DNA from: Tetracladium setigerum
Taxonomy: Eukaryota; Ascomycota; Leotiomycetes; Helotiales
Length of the DNA stretch: 64,000 bases
Reading direction: 5' to 3'
NCBI GenBank assembly: GCA_031472005.1
Contig: PZJY01000004.1
Location: 2,950,556-3,014,555, forward strand
The notes below the pieces were generated by a model that was not told where the DNA came from, did no database searches, and saw only the letters and a program-made list of their open reading frames with translations. Each line of letters opens with the position of its first letter. The first letter of the stretch is position 1. This document shows, one piece after another, positions 11,295 through 22,821 of the stretch. The translations under genes were made by a program, and so were the position numbers.

Positions 11295-12484
11295 ATTCAT
11301 TTGTCATTTTTGCTAATCAGGCCGAGCTTGATAGATCAAGCCAACCGTTGTTGCGTCTCTACTCCTTTACATATGTATTGTAGGAATCGGACAACGTTCA
11401 AATCAATCCTGGAGGTCGGGGTAGCTCTCCCAGGTTCCCAACTCCGCCGCCCCAACCACCGCATCGGTACGTACCTGTTAATACTAGTGTTGTGGGGAAT
11501 CATCCCACCTTTCACAGTCTTGGTATTGCTGTACTTGCCTTTGTTGGCATAGTGAGGGTTTTCCTTATCTCCCATCGTTAATGTACAATCAATACTGTAC
11601 GAGCTCATACCTGCCCCATAGCAACATGCTACAAACCAACGCTTGCGCTCTTATCTTTACTATTCGAAGTGTAGTGGCATTCCTGTTGCAAGTACTTCAA
11701 CACGTGTAGGCCCCTATAATGACTGCTTTAAGTAATTTTCTGGCGCAGATGCAATACCCCATTCTTGTTGTTGTCGAGGTTTTTTCTAAGAGAATACTTT
11801 CCGTGTACCGTACCTGTGCTCTTTTTTGTTATCTTCGGCGTTCCAAGGCCTAGCATCGCATTTTGAATAGTATGCACAGTACGCGAATTAATCACTCAGA
11901 TTTTGAGAATCGTGGGGAAGGGGAGTTTAAGAAGTTCAATTTCTTTCTTGATGGAATTGTTGTTAGGCAAATGGAAGTTAACAGTATTTTACTCATTTTT
12001 CTTCGTGCAAGCCTAGCCTTCAATTGAGATGTCAGATCCAAACCCAGCTTCTTACCAGCCTCCTCAAAGTCAGGACATACTTCATCTTTATCCCATTGCT
12101 CCACTCTGTGGGGTTGTGCCTTGCTAAGGACATGTTCCACTCCATAACTGCATGAACGCGGCATCACGGCCTTTGCGGACTCAACTCAAGTGATTGATAA
12201 TTATCAACACTTCCGATCTCGCATCTCGAGTAGATAGGCGTTCAGATGGCGGTGACAAAGAGCTCATAGAATTTGCTCGTGGTGGACGGATGGGTCGTAT
12301 CTCTATCTTACCGATCATCAAGTATGTCAATACACGTATTTGGTAGAATGTACCGTAGTATCGGGTACAGGTTTTCAGTTGCGTGCCAAAGGTGGGAATT
12401 GAAGTTGAAAGTATGTAAGGATGCTTCTTTCCATTGAGAGAATTCTATTCTAGCAGGTCTTCAATATCCTTCTGCAATCTCAAA
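11295..12484. other. Intergenic, no supported gene
   Basis: Several short frames but none with coding character. A 91-codon minus frame (11892-12167) is basic and low in structure and I do not support it. A CT-rich leader precedes the amine oxidase start. Confidence 0.4.
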
Positions 12485-15334
12485 ATGGCGCACCTTCTCA
12501 AATCTCTTCTCTTTACTACTGCCATATTCGGCCTTTTCTCTGAAGCCCGACCAGGACCAAAACCCCAGCCAGCTCATCACAAGAGTCTCAACAAACCACC
12601 ATGGGGAAAACGAAGTATTAACAGTAGTTGCACTGCTGCTGCAGCTTCTGCACCAGCCGTTGTTGCCCCCAAGCAAACATCTGGCACGGACTTACAAACG
12701 CTGAGGTTGTTGGTCTTCTTGAATGGCTGCATGACCCCAAGCAAAGCCTGAACTTGACTGCTTACGAGAATGCCACTGCTTGGGACAATACAGTTGGTGT
12801 CACTGAGCTTCTCCAACCCAACAAAACTCATGCTTTGGCTTACCTCGATGGTGGTGGACCCCTTCCTGTTAGGAATGCTCGTGTGGGCATATTCTTTAGC
12901 GCTACTGAGGAACCTTACATGCAGAACTTCATCGTCGGACCTATCCCCGTCTCAAATCAGACCACGATCGCTCCTTTGGATTTCATTTACTCCAAGGAGG
13001 TTGGAAAGATGCCCAATTATGACGCCGATTCCAGATCAGTTGGAGAGTTCAAAGCAAGTGTGATTGGCAGCGTTGTTGACATTACTCTTGATCTCATCGG
13101 GGTGGTAAGTAGTAGAAATCCCACCTAGATGTTTAAGCTGACATAAATAGTCATACACTGGTAATGATGAGACTGATAATGCATATATCTGGGGTCTTGA
13201 TCCTCCGCAAAAGGAGGACGGTAAAATCATTGACTGGGTTGGTGTTCCTTTTCACTCTTCCAAGGGTTGTAATTAACAATAGCACAGATTGGATTTTATC
13301 TCCTTCCCACAGAAGGTTTTGATGATTCCACAGTTTTACTAGGTGGAATGTGGTTCAAGTTTGGTGAGATTTTCTTCACCCTTATTAGATAAAGACTAAC
13401 AAAAACTAGACATTACTGGTCGTGATCCAAAGGGTTGGGCTTGCACTGGAGTTTTGTACAATAACATTTTCTACGAGTCCCCTGCTGCTCTCAGAGAAGC
13501 GTGGGAGAAGCCAGGTTTTGAAAAATTGACGAAAGCTACTGATGGTGTTTTCGGAGGTACTACCAGACGTGGAGAAGAACTCCCATACGAGACTCTCGCT
13601 GCCCCAATGAGTGTTGAACCTGCCAAGAGATACGCCGTTGACAAGGACAACAACTACGTCGCCTGGATGGATTTCGCATTCTATCTCGGTTTTGACAGAG
13701 ACAACGGATTGAGATTCCACAACTTGAAGTACAAGAATGAGAGAATTATTTACGAACTTGGTTAGTTTTCTGGTACGCAATCAGGTGGCAGTACTAATCT
13801 GTTCCAGGTGTCCAAGAAGCCCATGCTCACTATGCTGGAAATGATCCCACACAATCCGGAACAGCCTATCTTGATTCTTGGTATGGTTTTGGGTCCAATG
13901 CCCATTCTTTGGTTCCAGGATGGGATTGCCCAGCCTCGGCAACATACCTCAATACCACTGTTCACGACCATGAATCGACTACCACTCATCCAGCCAGTAT
14001 ATGTATATTTGAGCAAGATGCAGGATTCCCGTTAGCTCGTCATACCTCCGGCGATTATGTTACTGTTAGCAAGAACACCCAGTTCATTGTTCGATGGATC
14101 GCAACTGTTGGCAATTATGATTACTTTATGGATTATGTTTTCTCTCTGGATGGCACAATTGAGGTCAAGGTTCGAGCCTCGGGGTACATTCAAGGTGCTT
14201 ATTACGCCAACAATGAGGAGTATGGATACAAGATTCATGAAGCGCTCTCTGGTTCTATGGCAAGTCCTCACTCTTGATTGTGAAAATCCCAGCTAATTCC
14301 CCCAAAGCACGATCACGTCATCAACTACAAACTTGATATGGATATCAACGGCACAGCAAACAGCTTTGAGAAGGTTGAAGTTGTCCCAGTCACTACAAAC
14401 TACACCTGGTTGAAAGAACCCCGCAATACAATGAAAGTCCAAAAAACTTTCATTGAAACTGAAGACGACGGGAAGATTAACTGGTAAATATCCCATGTTC
14501 CTACTTCATCCCTCGTCACTAACTTTTCCCAGGGCCCCAAATAGCGCAGCAATGTACGTAGTGGTAAACAAAGGATCTGTCAACCCATACGGCGAGTACC
14601 GCGGCTACAGAATCGCACCAAACCTCGGATCGCCAACCTACCTCACGGTTCAGAACTCAAGCACATCCCGACTCACTAATCGATTCGCTACTCACAACCT
14701 GTTTGTTACCAAGCAAAAGGATACCGAGCCTAGATCTGCAGCTGCTTGGAACAATCAGGATCCGTACGACCCGTTGGTTAACTTTGATACTTTCTTCAAC
14801 GGGGAAAGTTTGGACCAGGAGGATTTGTAAGTATTTAAGAGGAGTTCGTGCTTATTGTGCGATGCTGATAGGCTATTTTTTAGGGTTGTCTGGTTTAATC
14901 TAGGAATGCACCATGTTCCTCACACAGGGTAAAACTTTCTCTACTTCCCAACTGTCTCCAATCTCATTACCATCTAACAATATTATCTAGGGATCTGCCA
15001 AACACAGTCTTCACCACCGCCCAAGCAGGGATCTCCATCTCACCACACAACTACTTGTTGGGCGATCCATCCAGACAAATTTCACACGTCGTCTACATTA
15101 ACAAGACAGCTGGAGTTCCTACAAGCGAGGTTTACGGTGGAAATCTCCCCACTTGTGCATTTGAGATGGTAAGTTTACATTTTTTTTTTTTTTTTTTGTA
15201 TTATAAAAAGGAGTTCTATTACACAGTGCTGACTTTTCCCGATATTAGGCACAACTCTTCCCGACCTAAGCAGTTATCCTGCTGAAGAGGCCGTGAGGAA
15301 GTGGCCTGAAGTTTATATTGGTGGTGGTACATAG
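12485..15334 (+). CDS. Secreted copper amine oxidase, ten exons, two apparent one-base deletions
   Basis: Exons: 12485-13104, 13151-13241, 13283-13363, 13410-13760, 13808-14259, 14308-14483, 14533-14826, 14884-14928, 14991-15168, 15249-15334. The N-terminus MAHLLKSLLFTTAIFGLFSE is a signal peptide. Family landmarks: catalytic-base region AYLDSWYGFGSN; NYDY, whose tyrosine (about residue 485) is the topaquinone precursor; HDH (about 533-535) and the later MHHVPHTG (about 698), the three copper ligands. The enzyme oxidises primary amines to aldehydes with release of ammonia and hydrogen peroxide. The frame breaks near 12672 (AAGCAAAC, where one more G restores ANIWHGLTNAEVVGLLEW) and at the exon 9 donor (one more G gives TTLPDLSSYPAEEAVRKWP at the end). 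Exons sum to 2374 nt; adding two bases gives 792 codons. Intron 5 (14260-14307) is GC-AG. Extracellular location is inferred from the leader. Confidence 0.88.
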
Positions 15335-15419
15335 AAAGTATTACCAGTTTAAGAGTATAAGGAAAAGAGATTTTAAATTCTTCATTACACTTAGTTTATG
15401 TTTCACGTCCATCTTCCCT

Positions 15420-16268
15420 TCCAGAACATCGCCAATGCGCTTCCTGGCCTGTTCCAAAGTGCGTGACAATCAGCGGTCCATCTCTCGCCGCTTCTCCCAG
15501 CGCCGGCAACACATGGTGGACGAAGTGGGCATCCTTCGTCGCCAGCAACGGCAGCGCCCCAGCCTAATATTCCTGGCACATGGAAGGCGGAGGCGGTGAC
15601 ATGCAGAGCTCCGTCGTAGCCCTGAAGACCATCCAAACCAATAACGGCCTTGCCACCACCCGCCCAGTCAACATCAACGAGTACGCGACCTTTGCTAAGC
15701 AGGTCCTAGCCGGAGGTGCCTGGTGGATCGCTCAGCTCGAGTGCGTCAACGCCATCGGTCTTCGAGGAAACTGGCTCTCAGCTGCAGCACTCCACGATTT
15801 CCTAGCCGGTCTCTTGGGCAAGCCAAATGCTGGCACGAGTGTTTACAGCCCTACAGCTGGAGGTTATTACCCCGCCGCTGAATTCCAGGTTTACAAGTAC
15901 TACAAGCAAAGCATGACCGGCACACTTATCTAGTCCTTCCCCACGGCCGATACAAGCGGTGATGTTTTCGCCGTCCTTGGCACAGACAGAGTTCGCCTCT
16001 TGGTTGCACCTCGCATTGCTACTGGTGACTGGGCCGTCAGCTTGAATAGCTTGACGTCTCTCGGTCTACCTGCTAGTGGCATTTGAACATTCATACGTAC
16101 GCGTTTGGCAGAACTTCTGATCATTTCAAGGAATTCGACTCTTCTCAAGATTTGGGAGTCTTTGGACACCCGTACACGAACGGCCAAGTATCTTTCCCGA
16201 TCTTCTCTGTCGATGGGTTCACTGCAAATGCTTTCGAGTTCTCGATCACGGGTGGTGTTACGGTTTGA
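15420..16268 (+). pseudogene. Glycoside-hydrolase-superfamily-like protein, C-terminal part, with stops and a frameshift
   Basis: Reads WWTKWASFVASNGSAPA-stop-YSWHMEGGGGDM, then RPVNINEYATFAKQVLAGGA, LRGNWLSAAALHDFLAGLLG, YYPAAEFQVYKYYKQSMTG, stop at about 15933, then SFPTADTSGDVFAVLGTDRV and, in another frame from about 16083, NIHTYAFGRTSDHFKEFDSS to VTV and TGA. From memory this matches fungal hypothetical glycoside-hydrolase-superfamily proteins (barrel followed by a beta-sandwich); I do not assign a GH family. Both in-frame stops (TAA, TAG) sit where glutamine (CAA/CAG) is expected, so each is a C-to-T change. The 5' half, including any signal peptide, is missing. It lies about 100 bases after the amine oxidase. 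A dead remnant. Confidence 0.65.
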
Positions 16269-16269
16269 G

Positions 16270-17440
16270 GTGGTGGACAATTTCTGATTCTTGATACCTG
16301 AGCATATAACCCCAGTGACGTGATATGATGTAGCTTCATGATGGTTAATGATAATGGATGATGCTCTTTTCTCAAAGTTGCAGATTATTATAGATCATGT
16401 TCTTTAGTGACGATGCCTGGCTTCATCTTATTCTTGGAGGTTAGTTTGCGGTGAAAAGTTGGATTTTACCGTGTCACTCATTCCCCATTTTTTGCATGAC
16501 ATTTGATCGAGACTTTGGTTTCCAATTCGTAGCTTAAGACAACATGTACTGGTAATTAAGGCCCAAATATAACCGACTTAAAATAATCAGGCACAAGTGT
16601 TGTATTGTGCTTCACACTTGATTGCACACTCGACTACTGCGCAACGTAAATGGAGGAAGTTGGAAAGCTTTCAAGGTCGGGATTAAGCGAAGGTGACCCT
16701 GGTGAAGAGGAAGAGCTTGGGTACTAACCATAATGAGCACTAATCCGATTCTTTACTTGACTTTTGATATTGCAAGGCGAAATGTTGCTTTGATGTTATG
16801 CTGACTCCCATTTGACTCAACAACACCCGTCAAGCAACCTTCCGCGTAGTCCAACCAGGACACACGACCGTGATCTCGATTGCGAGCTACTACAGTCCAA
16901 TACTACGAGATGTATTCACCGCAGGATTGGGGGCTCGCCCCGTGAACCTTGAGTGCGAAATAATATCGGCATTTCCTCTCGCGTGGGCAATTTCCAAGAC
17001 CAAAGTACCAAGAAAGAGCAGCAGAAGATTTGAGTTTGAATAGACCCCTTCGTGACACGCCAGTTACCATGGCTGCAATGGTTTTCTAGATTTGCAAGCT
17101 CGGCAATCTGCTGGAGATACGCACCGAGCTGTTGGACACCGTTCTGTCGAGCGTGTTGAGGGAGATCATGGCCGATGATAGGGGAATGAAGGTCGTGATT
17201 ACCAGCGCAGAAGCGTCGGAGGTTTGCAGGGACAATGGAAGTGAAACATGGTGGGGTGAAGGGTAGGCAGCCACCTGCCTGACTTTTGGGCACACGTGCT
17301 TTCCCGTGAGGTTCGCGATTTGATTATTTAAGGCACCTCTCCCTCACTCGAAATGCCGTACATTATAACTTCATTAATCTCACACGTCAGACATCCACTT
17401 TCATCACCAGCTAACCTAAACTCCCACAATCACAATCACA
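16270..17440. other. Intergenic with possible short relics; promoter of the next gene
   Basis: Near 17085-17290 the plus strand reads LGNLLEIRTELLDTVLSSVL-like sequence, while the minus strand also has a 125-codon frame. Neither can be tied to a family and both may be chance. TATTTAA at about 17325 lies 110 bases before the ATG at 17441, with a CACGTG E-box at about 17292. Confidence 0.35.
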
Positions 17441-18258
17441 ATGGGTACTCGTGGTCTCCTCGGTCCCATCATCGCTGGCAAACGCCATGCAAGCTATAAT
17501 AATTTCCACAGCTATCCAAGTGGCCTTGGACAGGACATTGTCACCTTCATCTTGAGCTTGAAGCCAGAGGAGTGGGACGAGATGGTACGACTTCTCAAGA
17601 ACATCACTGTAAGTGCCAGACAACTTCTCACAGCGCATCGAATAGGTGTCTTCATCTATTTGTCTAGGTTGAATACCGCTGATCCAAATCTCTGATAGTG
17701 GGTTGATGAAATGCAACAGCCGAGTCAAGAACTCCTCGACCTTTATTCTGGCCTTGGCTACCCTGATTCCACGGTACACAACGGACCGATCAATGAGTGG
17801 TACAGCCTCCTTCGTTCTCTTCAAGGCGCTCCTACACTCACAGCCATCAAGAGTGGAAACCTCAAGCATGTCATCGAATCCTGTAAGTTGCAACTGTGCA
17901 GTTATTTACGTTTGTATGCTCATATAAATCACCTAAGCTTCCTTCCAAGCAGACACCCTATTCTGCGAATGGTCCTACTTCATCGACTTTGAGAAATGAG
18001 AACTGGAAACTTGGGACCAGGAGTTGATTGATAAAATCAGCTTTGATGACTTGAAGGAGTTGGGCAAGAAATTACATGGAGAGAGTGGAGAAGATATCGG
18101 CAGGGGATGCCGAGGAGCGATATGAGGAGGAGCAGGAGGTCGAGGATGAAGCTGAGGCCAAGGCAGAGGATGGAGATGAGACTGAGGCAATGGATGGAGA
18201 TGAGACTGATACAAAAGCTGGAGCTGAGGCCGAGGCTAAGGAGAGACCCGAGAAGTAG
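17441..18258 (+). pseudogene. Conserved fungal family beginning MGTRGLLG, truncated by an in-frame stop
   Basis: Three exons (17441-17608, 17699-17882, 17953-17999) give MGTRGLLGPIIAGKRHASYN, YPSGLGQDIVTFILSLKPEE, WVDEMQQPSQELLDLYSGLG and SYTLFCEWSYFIDFEK, then TGA at 17997 (399 nt, 132 residues). The same frame continues past the stop as ELETWDQELIDKISFDDLKE, which is what family members have, so the TGA most likely replaced CGA (Arg). Further on, a frame change near 18100 leads into an acidic Glu/Ala repeat (EAEAK, DGDET units) ending at 18258. I recall this N-terminal motif from many ascomycete proteins of unknown function. The shortened product may still be made. No signal peptide or membrane segment. 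Confidence 0.6.
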
Positions 18259-19236
18259 TAGAGCTGAGTGCTTGAAGTGTGATGAGTGGTATGAAGGGCT
18301 TGATTTTCAAAGGCCTGATTTTTTCCCCTTGGGATTCTAGCAAATAATCAAGTCTGTCGTTGGTTTTTCTATGTCTTTGTATCTCCCATTCCTCTGGTTC
18401 AACCGAATTTGGGGCTCAAGCAGTCAAGTACTGAAGTGTTGGCGTGATATCGAAAGCTTCCTGCTTAACCGTGGTGGTGTTCAGACACTCCCAAACAGCA
18501 GAGCTTTCCCCAAGCAAGTCCTTCCTATTTTCCTCGTTCTTCAACCTTCACTTGCTTTCTTAATAAGAACTTTCAAAAGAGGGAATACTTACAGTTTTAC
18601 TTATAAAAAGTAGAACAAAGTTTTGCGACAATCAATCTTGTCGCCGTTCTGGGCGTACATGCTCTCCAACGAAACAAGAATCACAACACACATAGACAAC
18701 AACCGTTTAACGCACAAAGCTAATCAAAAGATGGGCAAATTTCTCATACAAGAAGTTTCTATTCCTCTCGCCCCTCTCTTCATTCAGGCTTTTCCTCCAT
18801 CGCTACCACCACGGCTAAATGAGTGGTAGGAACCCTGCTTCTTTTCCACCCATTATCGACGACATGCTTTCGCCGCCAAAATTACTTAAAGCATAGATAG
18901 ACATTGAAAGCTAGTCTGCTATGTGGAGATCGTAGATTTAGTGGCATTTGCTCTTGGTACAAACAATTCTGCTAATAATTTCCATTTGGCCTTTGGATGG
19001 CCAGACAATTGATTTGCACTGAATCCCACTTCGTCTCACGATCCATCTCATCGCAAAGCCCTCTTCTCTAACACCTCTAATCTCAGCAGAATAGCACGAA
19101 ATAGAACCCGTCCAGCTTTGAGATCTTATCCACCACTCTACCAATAATCCCCCCAAATGCACAATCTCATTGCTCTATTACGTTTTCAAGCACCAGTCAG
19201 CCATACTCAAAACACAAAATTTTCGTGGAAAACCTA
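18259..19236. other. Intergenic, no gene seen
   Basis: No open frame with coding character on either strand. The 3' flanks of two convergent genes. Confidence 0.45.
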
Positions 19237-19704
19237 CTACCAAGGACGCAAAGCATCATCACACCAAATCACAGCGTAAAATTCACGCCAGCAGCTGAAC
19301 GGAACGACGGAAGTATCGCACAAGGAGAGTCTTTGCCCATCACGCTCCTTGTAGCACTGGCGATAATAGGGCCCGAGGCCAACATTCCAGTTCTCCAATC
19401 TACCACCACCAGCACTGTCCGGGCAGAACTTCCACGTGCTCCCATTGTTGTCAATGTAATCGGCGTTGGTGCACTTCCCAGGATTGTTTTGGCTGCGGCG
19501 AATGGCAATCTTGGTCTGAACGTTCTTGCACGTATCAACAGAGGGTGGGAGCGGTCCCATGACGACGAGATGGTAGTTGACTGCTGCTGCGACACATTGT
19601 CTGTCTGCTCGGTAGTTTGTGGTTTCTTTGACGATGTAGATGACGGCTTGGGCTTGGGTGAGGAGGAGGGCGAATGGGATGAGGATCTTTTGGAGGAGAA
19701 GCAT
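19237..19704 (-). CDS. Small secreted cysteine-rich protein (155 residues, 8 Cys)
   Basis: The minus-strand ATG at 19704 opens MLLLQKILIPFALLLTQAQA, a classic signal peptide with likely cleavage after AQA. The mature part of about 135 residues contains eight cysteines (RQC, DTC, GKC, KFC, RQC, SLC, FSC, IWC), enough for four disulfides, and ends WCDDALRPW. The frame stays open 71 codons upstream, but that stretch is simple-sequence (Gly/Glu/Arg from a GAGGA repeat) and lies at the TATA box, so the signal-peptide ATG is chosen. Single exon. The family is not recognised; size, secretion and cysteine content fit an apoplastic effector-like or cell-surface protein, which is inference. Intact and probably expressed. 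Confidence 0.7.
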   Translation of the reverse strand: MLLLQKILIPFALLLTQAQAVIYIVKETTNYRADRQCVAAAVNYHLVVMGPLPPSVDTCKNVQTKIAIRRSQNNPGKCTNADYIDNNGSTWKFCPDSAGGGRLENWNVGLGPYYRQCYKERDGQRLSLCDTSVVPFSCWREFYAVIWCDDALRPW

Positions 19705-19799
19705 GATGAAGGAAGTTTCAGAATGTGATCGTGAGAGGAGAGATGGGGTTGATAGAGAGATGATTGTATGGTGCAAGAAAGGCAAATCAACGTGGGAAA

Positions 19800-19870
19800 C
19801 CTCAGTACTTATATACTCTACTTCCTCTCTCCTCTCCTCTCCTCTCCTCTCCTCTCCTCCTCCTCCTCCA
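19800..19870 (-). promoter_or_regulatory. TATA box and (CTCCT)n polypurine/polypyrimidine tract upstream of the secreted protein gene
   Basis: On the minus strand TATATAA (19809-19815) lies about 105 bases before the ATG at 19704. Immediately upstream is a run of CTCCT units (plus strand, about 19822-19868), a purine-only tract on the coding strand. The arrangement suggests a regulated core promoter. Confidence 0.45.
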
Positions 19871-21119
19871 CCATCCCTCTTCGTATCATCCGACCGTGTT
19901 CCTCTCATCCTCTCCATTCCCCAACCTTCCCCTCTCCCCTCCCTGCTTTCTTCCTTTTCATACCATCCGACTTTGTTTCTCTCCTCCTCTCAAACCCTTC
20001 CCGCTCCCCTGCCCGCTTCTTTCCTTTCAGTATCATCCGAGCCTGCTCCTCTCCTACTCTTCAATCTTCCCCTCTCCCCCTGACCGTTACAGGGCACTTT
20101 CTACTCCAAGTCCACAACCAATTTACTAACGAAACAGCCTATTCATCATTCCACCAGACCATGACCTGACAATCCAGAAGCAGTACTGCGATGACAGCGA
20201 AGCACACTGGTGACCAGTAGTAGTGCTACATCAGTACATACAGCACGACGCCATCCAGCCATTCGCCAGCTCCTCCCAAAGTCCCAAGCCCTCGATTGTC
20301 TCCTTCCAAAACAAAACACACGAGCGAGAAGCAATCTATTCCACCTTTCAAGATCATGTAGATTGACAATCAATAACTCAATTACGGTATCTTATCTACC
20401 TGCTATTGAATTATTGTACGGAATTGAGGACAAGCCCAAAGGCACATCTCGCCTAACTCCCTTCGTAGCTTAGTATGTCTGGGTAACTACCTTAAAATTA
20501 AACATCCGTAGCTTGGCACCGCCACAGAGTACCAGGGTGACATTTGGTAGCGATATACAGATTGTGGAGGGAGTGTGGCTATCCGAGAACATCGAGATAT
20601 CCGGCAGAGCTTTGAGCCGAATGAGGAATACAGGAAGCTAGGCACCAGCCATAAACTTTTCCCCCCGTCGGCAGGACTTTTTGTATCAATGCATTTGAAT
20701 TTTGAAGCCAATTGATAATGTTGACTATTCAGAAGGTGCCAATGGTATGATAGCGAGGAGTTCGCATTATTTAAATGAGTCTTGCACATTCACTAGGATG
20801 AAGGATCACGCACCTAAGCATCTTCACGATTATCAAGGGCATCATCATGGTAGAGTTTAAAGGATCCTTATTCTCGCTTAACTCCCGTTCGAACCTTCGG
20901 ACTACCAAGATCCTACTACTCAAGCGTTACAGCAGGGCTTGGGAATAATATCTTAGATGGGAATGATAGGTGGGAATAATACTTTAATCGGATACCGGTT
21001 GATAGCCTTCCAAAACCTTTCGGGAAGCAACTTTATATAAACAGGAATTAACGTCAGATATTTATAGATAGACTATCTAGGTATTATCCAGGGCGAAATA
21101 AGTGATTTCGTACCAATTA
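19871..21119. other. Pyrimidine-rich and unassigned intergenic DNA
   Basis: 19871-20090 continues as C/T-rich low-complexity sequence. From 20100 to 21119 no frame is supported. Part of 20850-21119 may be decayed upstream sequence of the HET relic. Confidence 0.4.
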
Positions 21120-21622
21120 CAGTTCACCATGAAGATTTGAACTTTACTGTCATAGCCCGTCTTGCACACGATAGCACACATCTGGCCTTCTACAAACCGG
21201 GATTAGCAAGCGATACAAACCCATTGGATACCCGTGCATAGGTATTATATGAGCGTATTCTGGCTCCACTGCCTTTGTTGATATACGCGGAAAAGCTTGT
21301 GTGGGAATGTCAGACAGCCGCGACTTGCGAATGTCGGTCACTACAAATCGGTAGAGAGATTACAAGATATCCTGACGTTTGGGCTATTGGAGATTTGAAA
21401 AGGACAATACAGTGCGAACACAATTTAAACTCAATCGAGACCGGTATAAACTGGCTTCGGATTATATCCGTCTACTCGCAGGTGAAACTGACAAAAGCTA
21501 GCGATCGTTTACCTACGCTGTCAGGACTGGCGGCTCATTTCTCTCAGCTCATGCATGGCGAAAATCTCTATTGGCTATAGACTAGACCCTTCCCACTATC
21601 CCTACTCTGGTTTTGCAAAGAA
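21120..21622 (+). pseudogene. HET-domain (heterokaryon incompatibility) protein relic
   Basis: The plus strand reads VHHEDLNFTVIARLAHDSTH, then NPLDTRA-stop-VLYERILAPLPLL, LVWECQ, WLRIISVYSQVKLTKASDRL, PTLSGLAAHFSQLMHGE, and after another stop a PLSLLWF-like end. These follow the late HET-domain landmarks (PLNTRGWVLQERLLAPR, WECR, Y..R.LT..SDKLPALSGLA, L.WF). The TAG in DTRA-stop-VL stands where the invariant tryptophan (TGG) belongs, a G-to-A change. The N-terminal half of the domain is not recognisable. HET proteins act in non-self recognition between fungal strains; this copy cannot. Confidence 0.7.
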
Positions 21623-21690
21623 TACACGCAGCCGCTCAGTAATACTAGCATACGCCCAGTTGATATCCCATCGATATATGGGCACTTCAA

Positions 21691-22447
21691 TTATCTCACC
21701 CTCTTCTGCGCTGCATGAACTTCCCTCTTATGGCGCAGCAACTTGTCCTTGCGAGAGAATGTTTGATAGCACTCGTCGCACATGACACTTTGACGAGGAT
21801 ACCCGCTCTCTTCGGCCCAGACCTTGTGGTTGCTCCAAACATGTCGATCCTTTTGACTTTGGCTCTTTGCCTCAGCCCAGCCGCAGTCTTTTTTGGGACA
21901 TTGGCGGTGGGCGGAGGCGTGACTTCTAAGGGACGTTAAACAGAATGTCCTTCAGATATTGAGATATGCGAACTTACTTTGTGTCGTCAGTATTACATCC
22001 ACGATACTGACAATCTTTCCATGTACAAAGGGAGCGAGCCCTGGAAGTTTTCTTGCGTGGAGTAGATGGCATGGAGTCCAAAGACCCCTCACTTGCCTCT
22101 CCTCTAGGCTGATCGCCTTCATAGAGATGCGACGAGACATGTCCCGCCACGCCAATGTCAAATGCCCCTGTGTGGGGTGGAGACTGCATGCCATCACCTC
22201 AGAAATGATGGATGGGCGCGGCGTCATTCAAATAGTTCTCCAAATCTTGATGCTGGGTTAGCAGCAGTGCCGGATCGATGGTAGCGTCAAAATCCCACAC
22301 AGGAGCTGGTGCGGATGGTGATACTTCAGATTGAAGCACTGCTGAGTCCGTGTTGGAGATAAACCATGCTCTGGTGTCGTCGTAGTTTGCAGGAGCTGAG
22401 TAGCTCTCTTCGACATGAGAAAAAGCTGGGCTATGTGAGAAAGCCAT
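21691..22447 (-). pseudogene. C2H2 zinc-finger protein with one in-frame stop
   Basis: Exon 1 (22447-21978) starts MAFSHSPAFSHVEESYSAPA and exon 2 runs 21925-21691; they sum to 705 nt, 234 codons plus stop. A TGA at about 22201 interrupts ..APIHHF-stop-GDGMQSPPHTG.. in frame; CGA to TGA is the simplest origin. The C-terminal part carries C2H2 fingers: CTWKDC...H-x3-H, CPKKDC...H-x4-H and CDECYQTFSRKDKLLRHKREVH, in a nuclear, DNA-binding style. The first half is acidic and Ser/Pro-rich, like an activation region. It is divergent from the deaminase gene at 22822 with only 374 bases between starts, so it may regulate it. Either a recent pseudogene or a gene starting at a downstream Met (the MQSPPHTG region). 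Confidence 0.65.
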
Positions 22448-22821
22448 GATGTAAATTAAAGCTGTAGCGGGCCTCTGGGTGAAAGAACTGTATTGTTGTA
22501 CAAGAAACGAAAAGTTTCCAGTAGCTTGAAATATCAGGACAATACGAGGCTGCCGGGCGTAATTTTGGTCTTGTTGGTCATTGGATGGAATTGTGTTGGC
22601 AACATGACTACATGGAATGCTGCATCTCTCATTACGTGGTCCAATAAGATGTGTATACCCCCATGAGAATGTGTATTGCCCCCAAAGAGATGTGTATTGC
22701 CTCCCGTGACATAATTAGGCAATATCTAAGGCTGACTCTATGGTACTACGTAGAGCTGAGAGCCTTCAGTTTGATTGTGCCTATTCTCAAAGCTCCTCCA
22801 TCATATCACCCTAGACGCACT

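Noticed and set aside
14160..14190. GGTTCGAGCC resembling a tRNA B box
   Set aside because: Lies inside the amine oxidase coding exon; no A box or cloverleaf partner. No tRNA was found anywhere in the window.
16916..17293. 125-codon minus frame and a competing plus-strand helical frame
   Set aside because: Both look moderately protein-like on opposite strands, so composition alone explains them; no family match.
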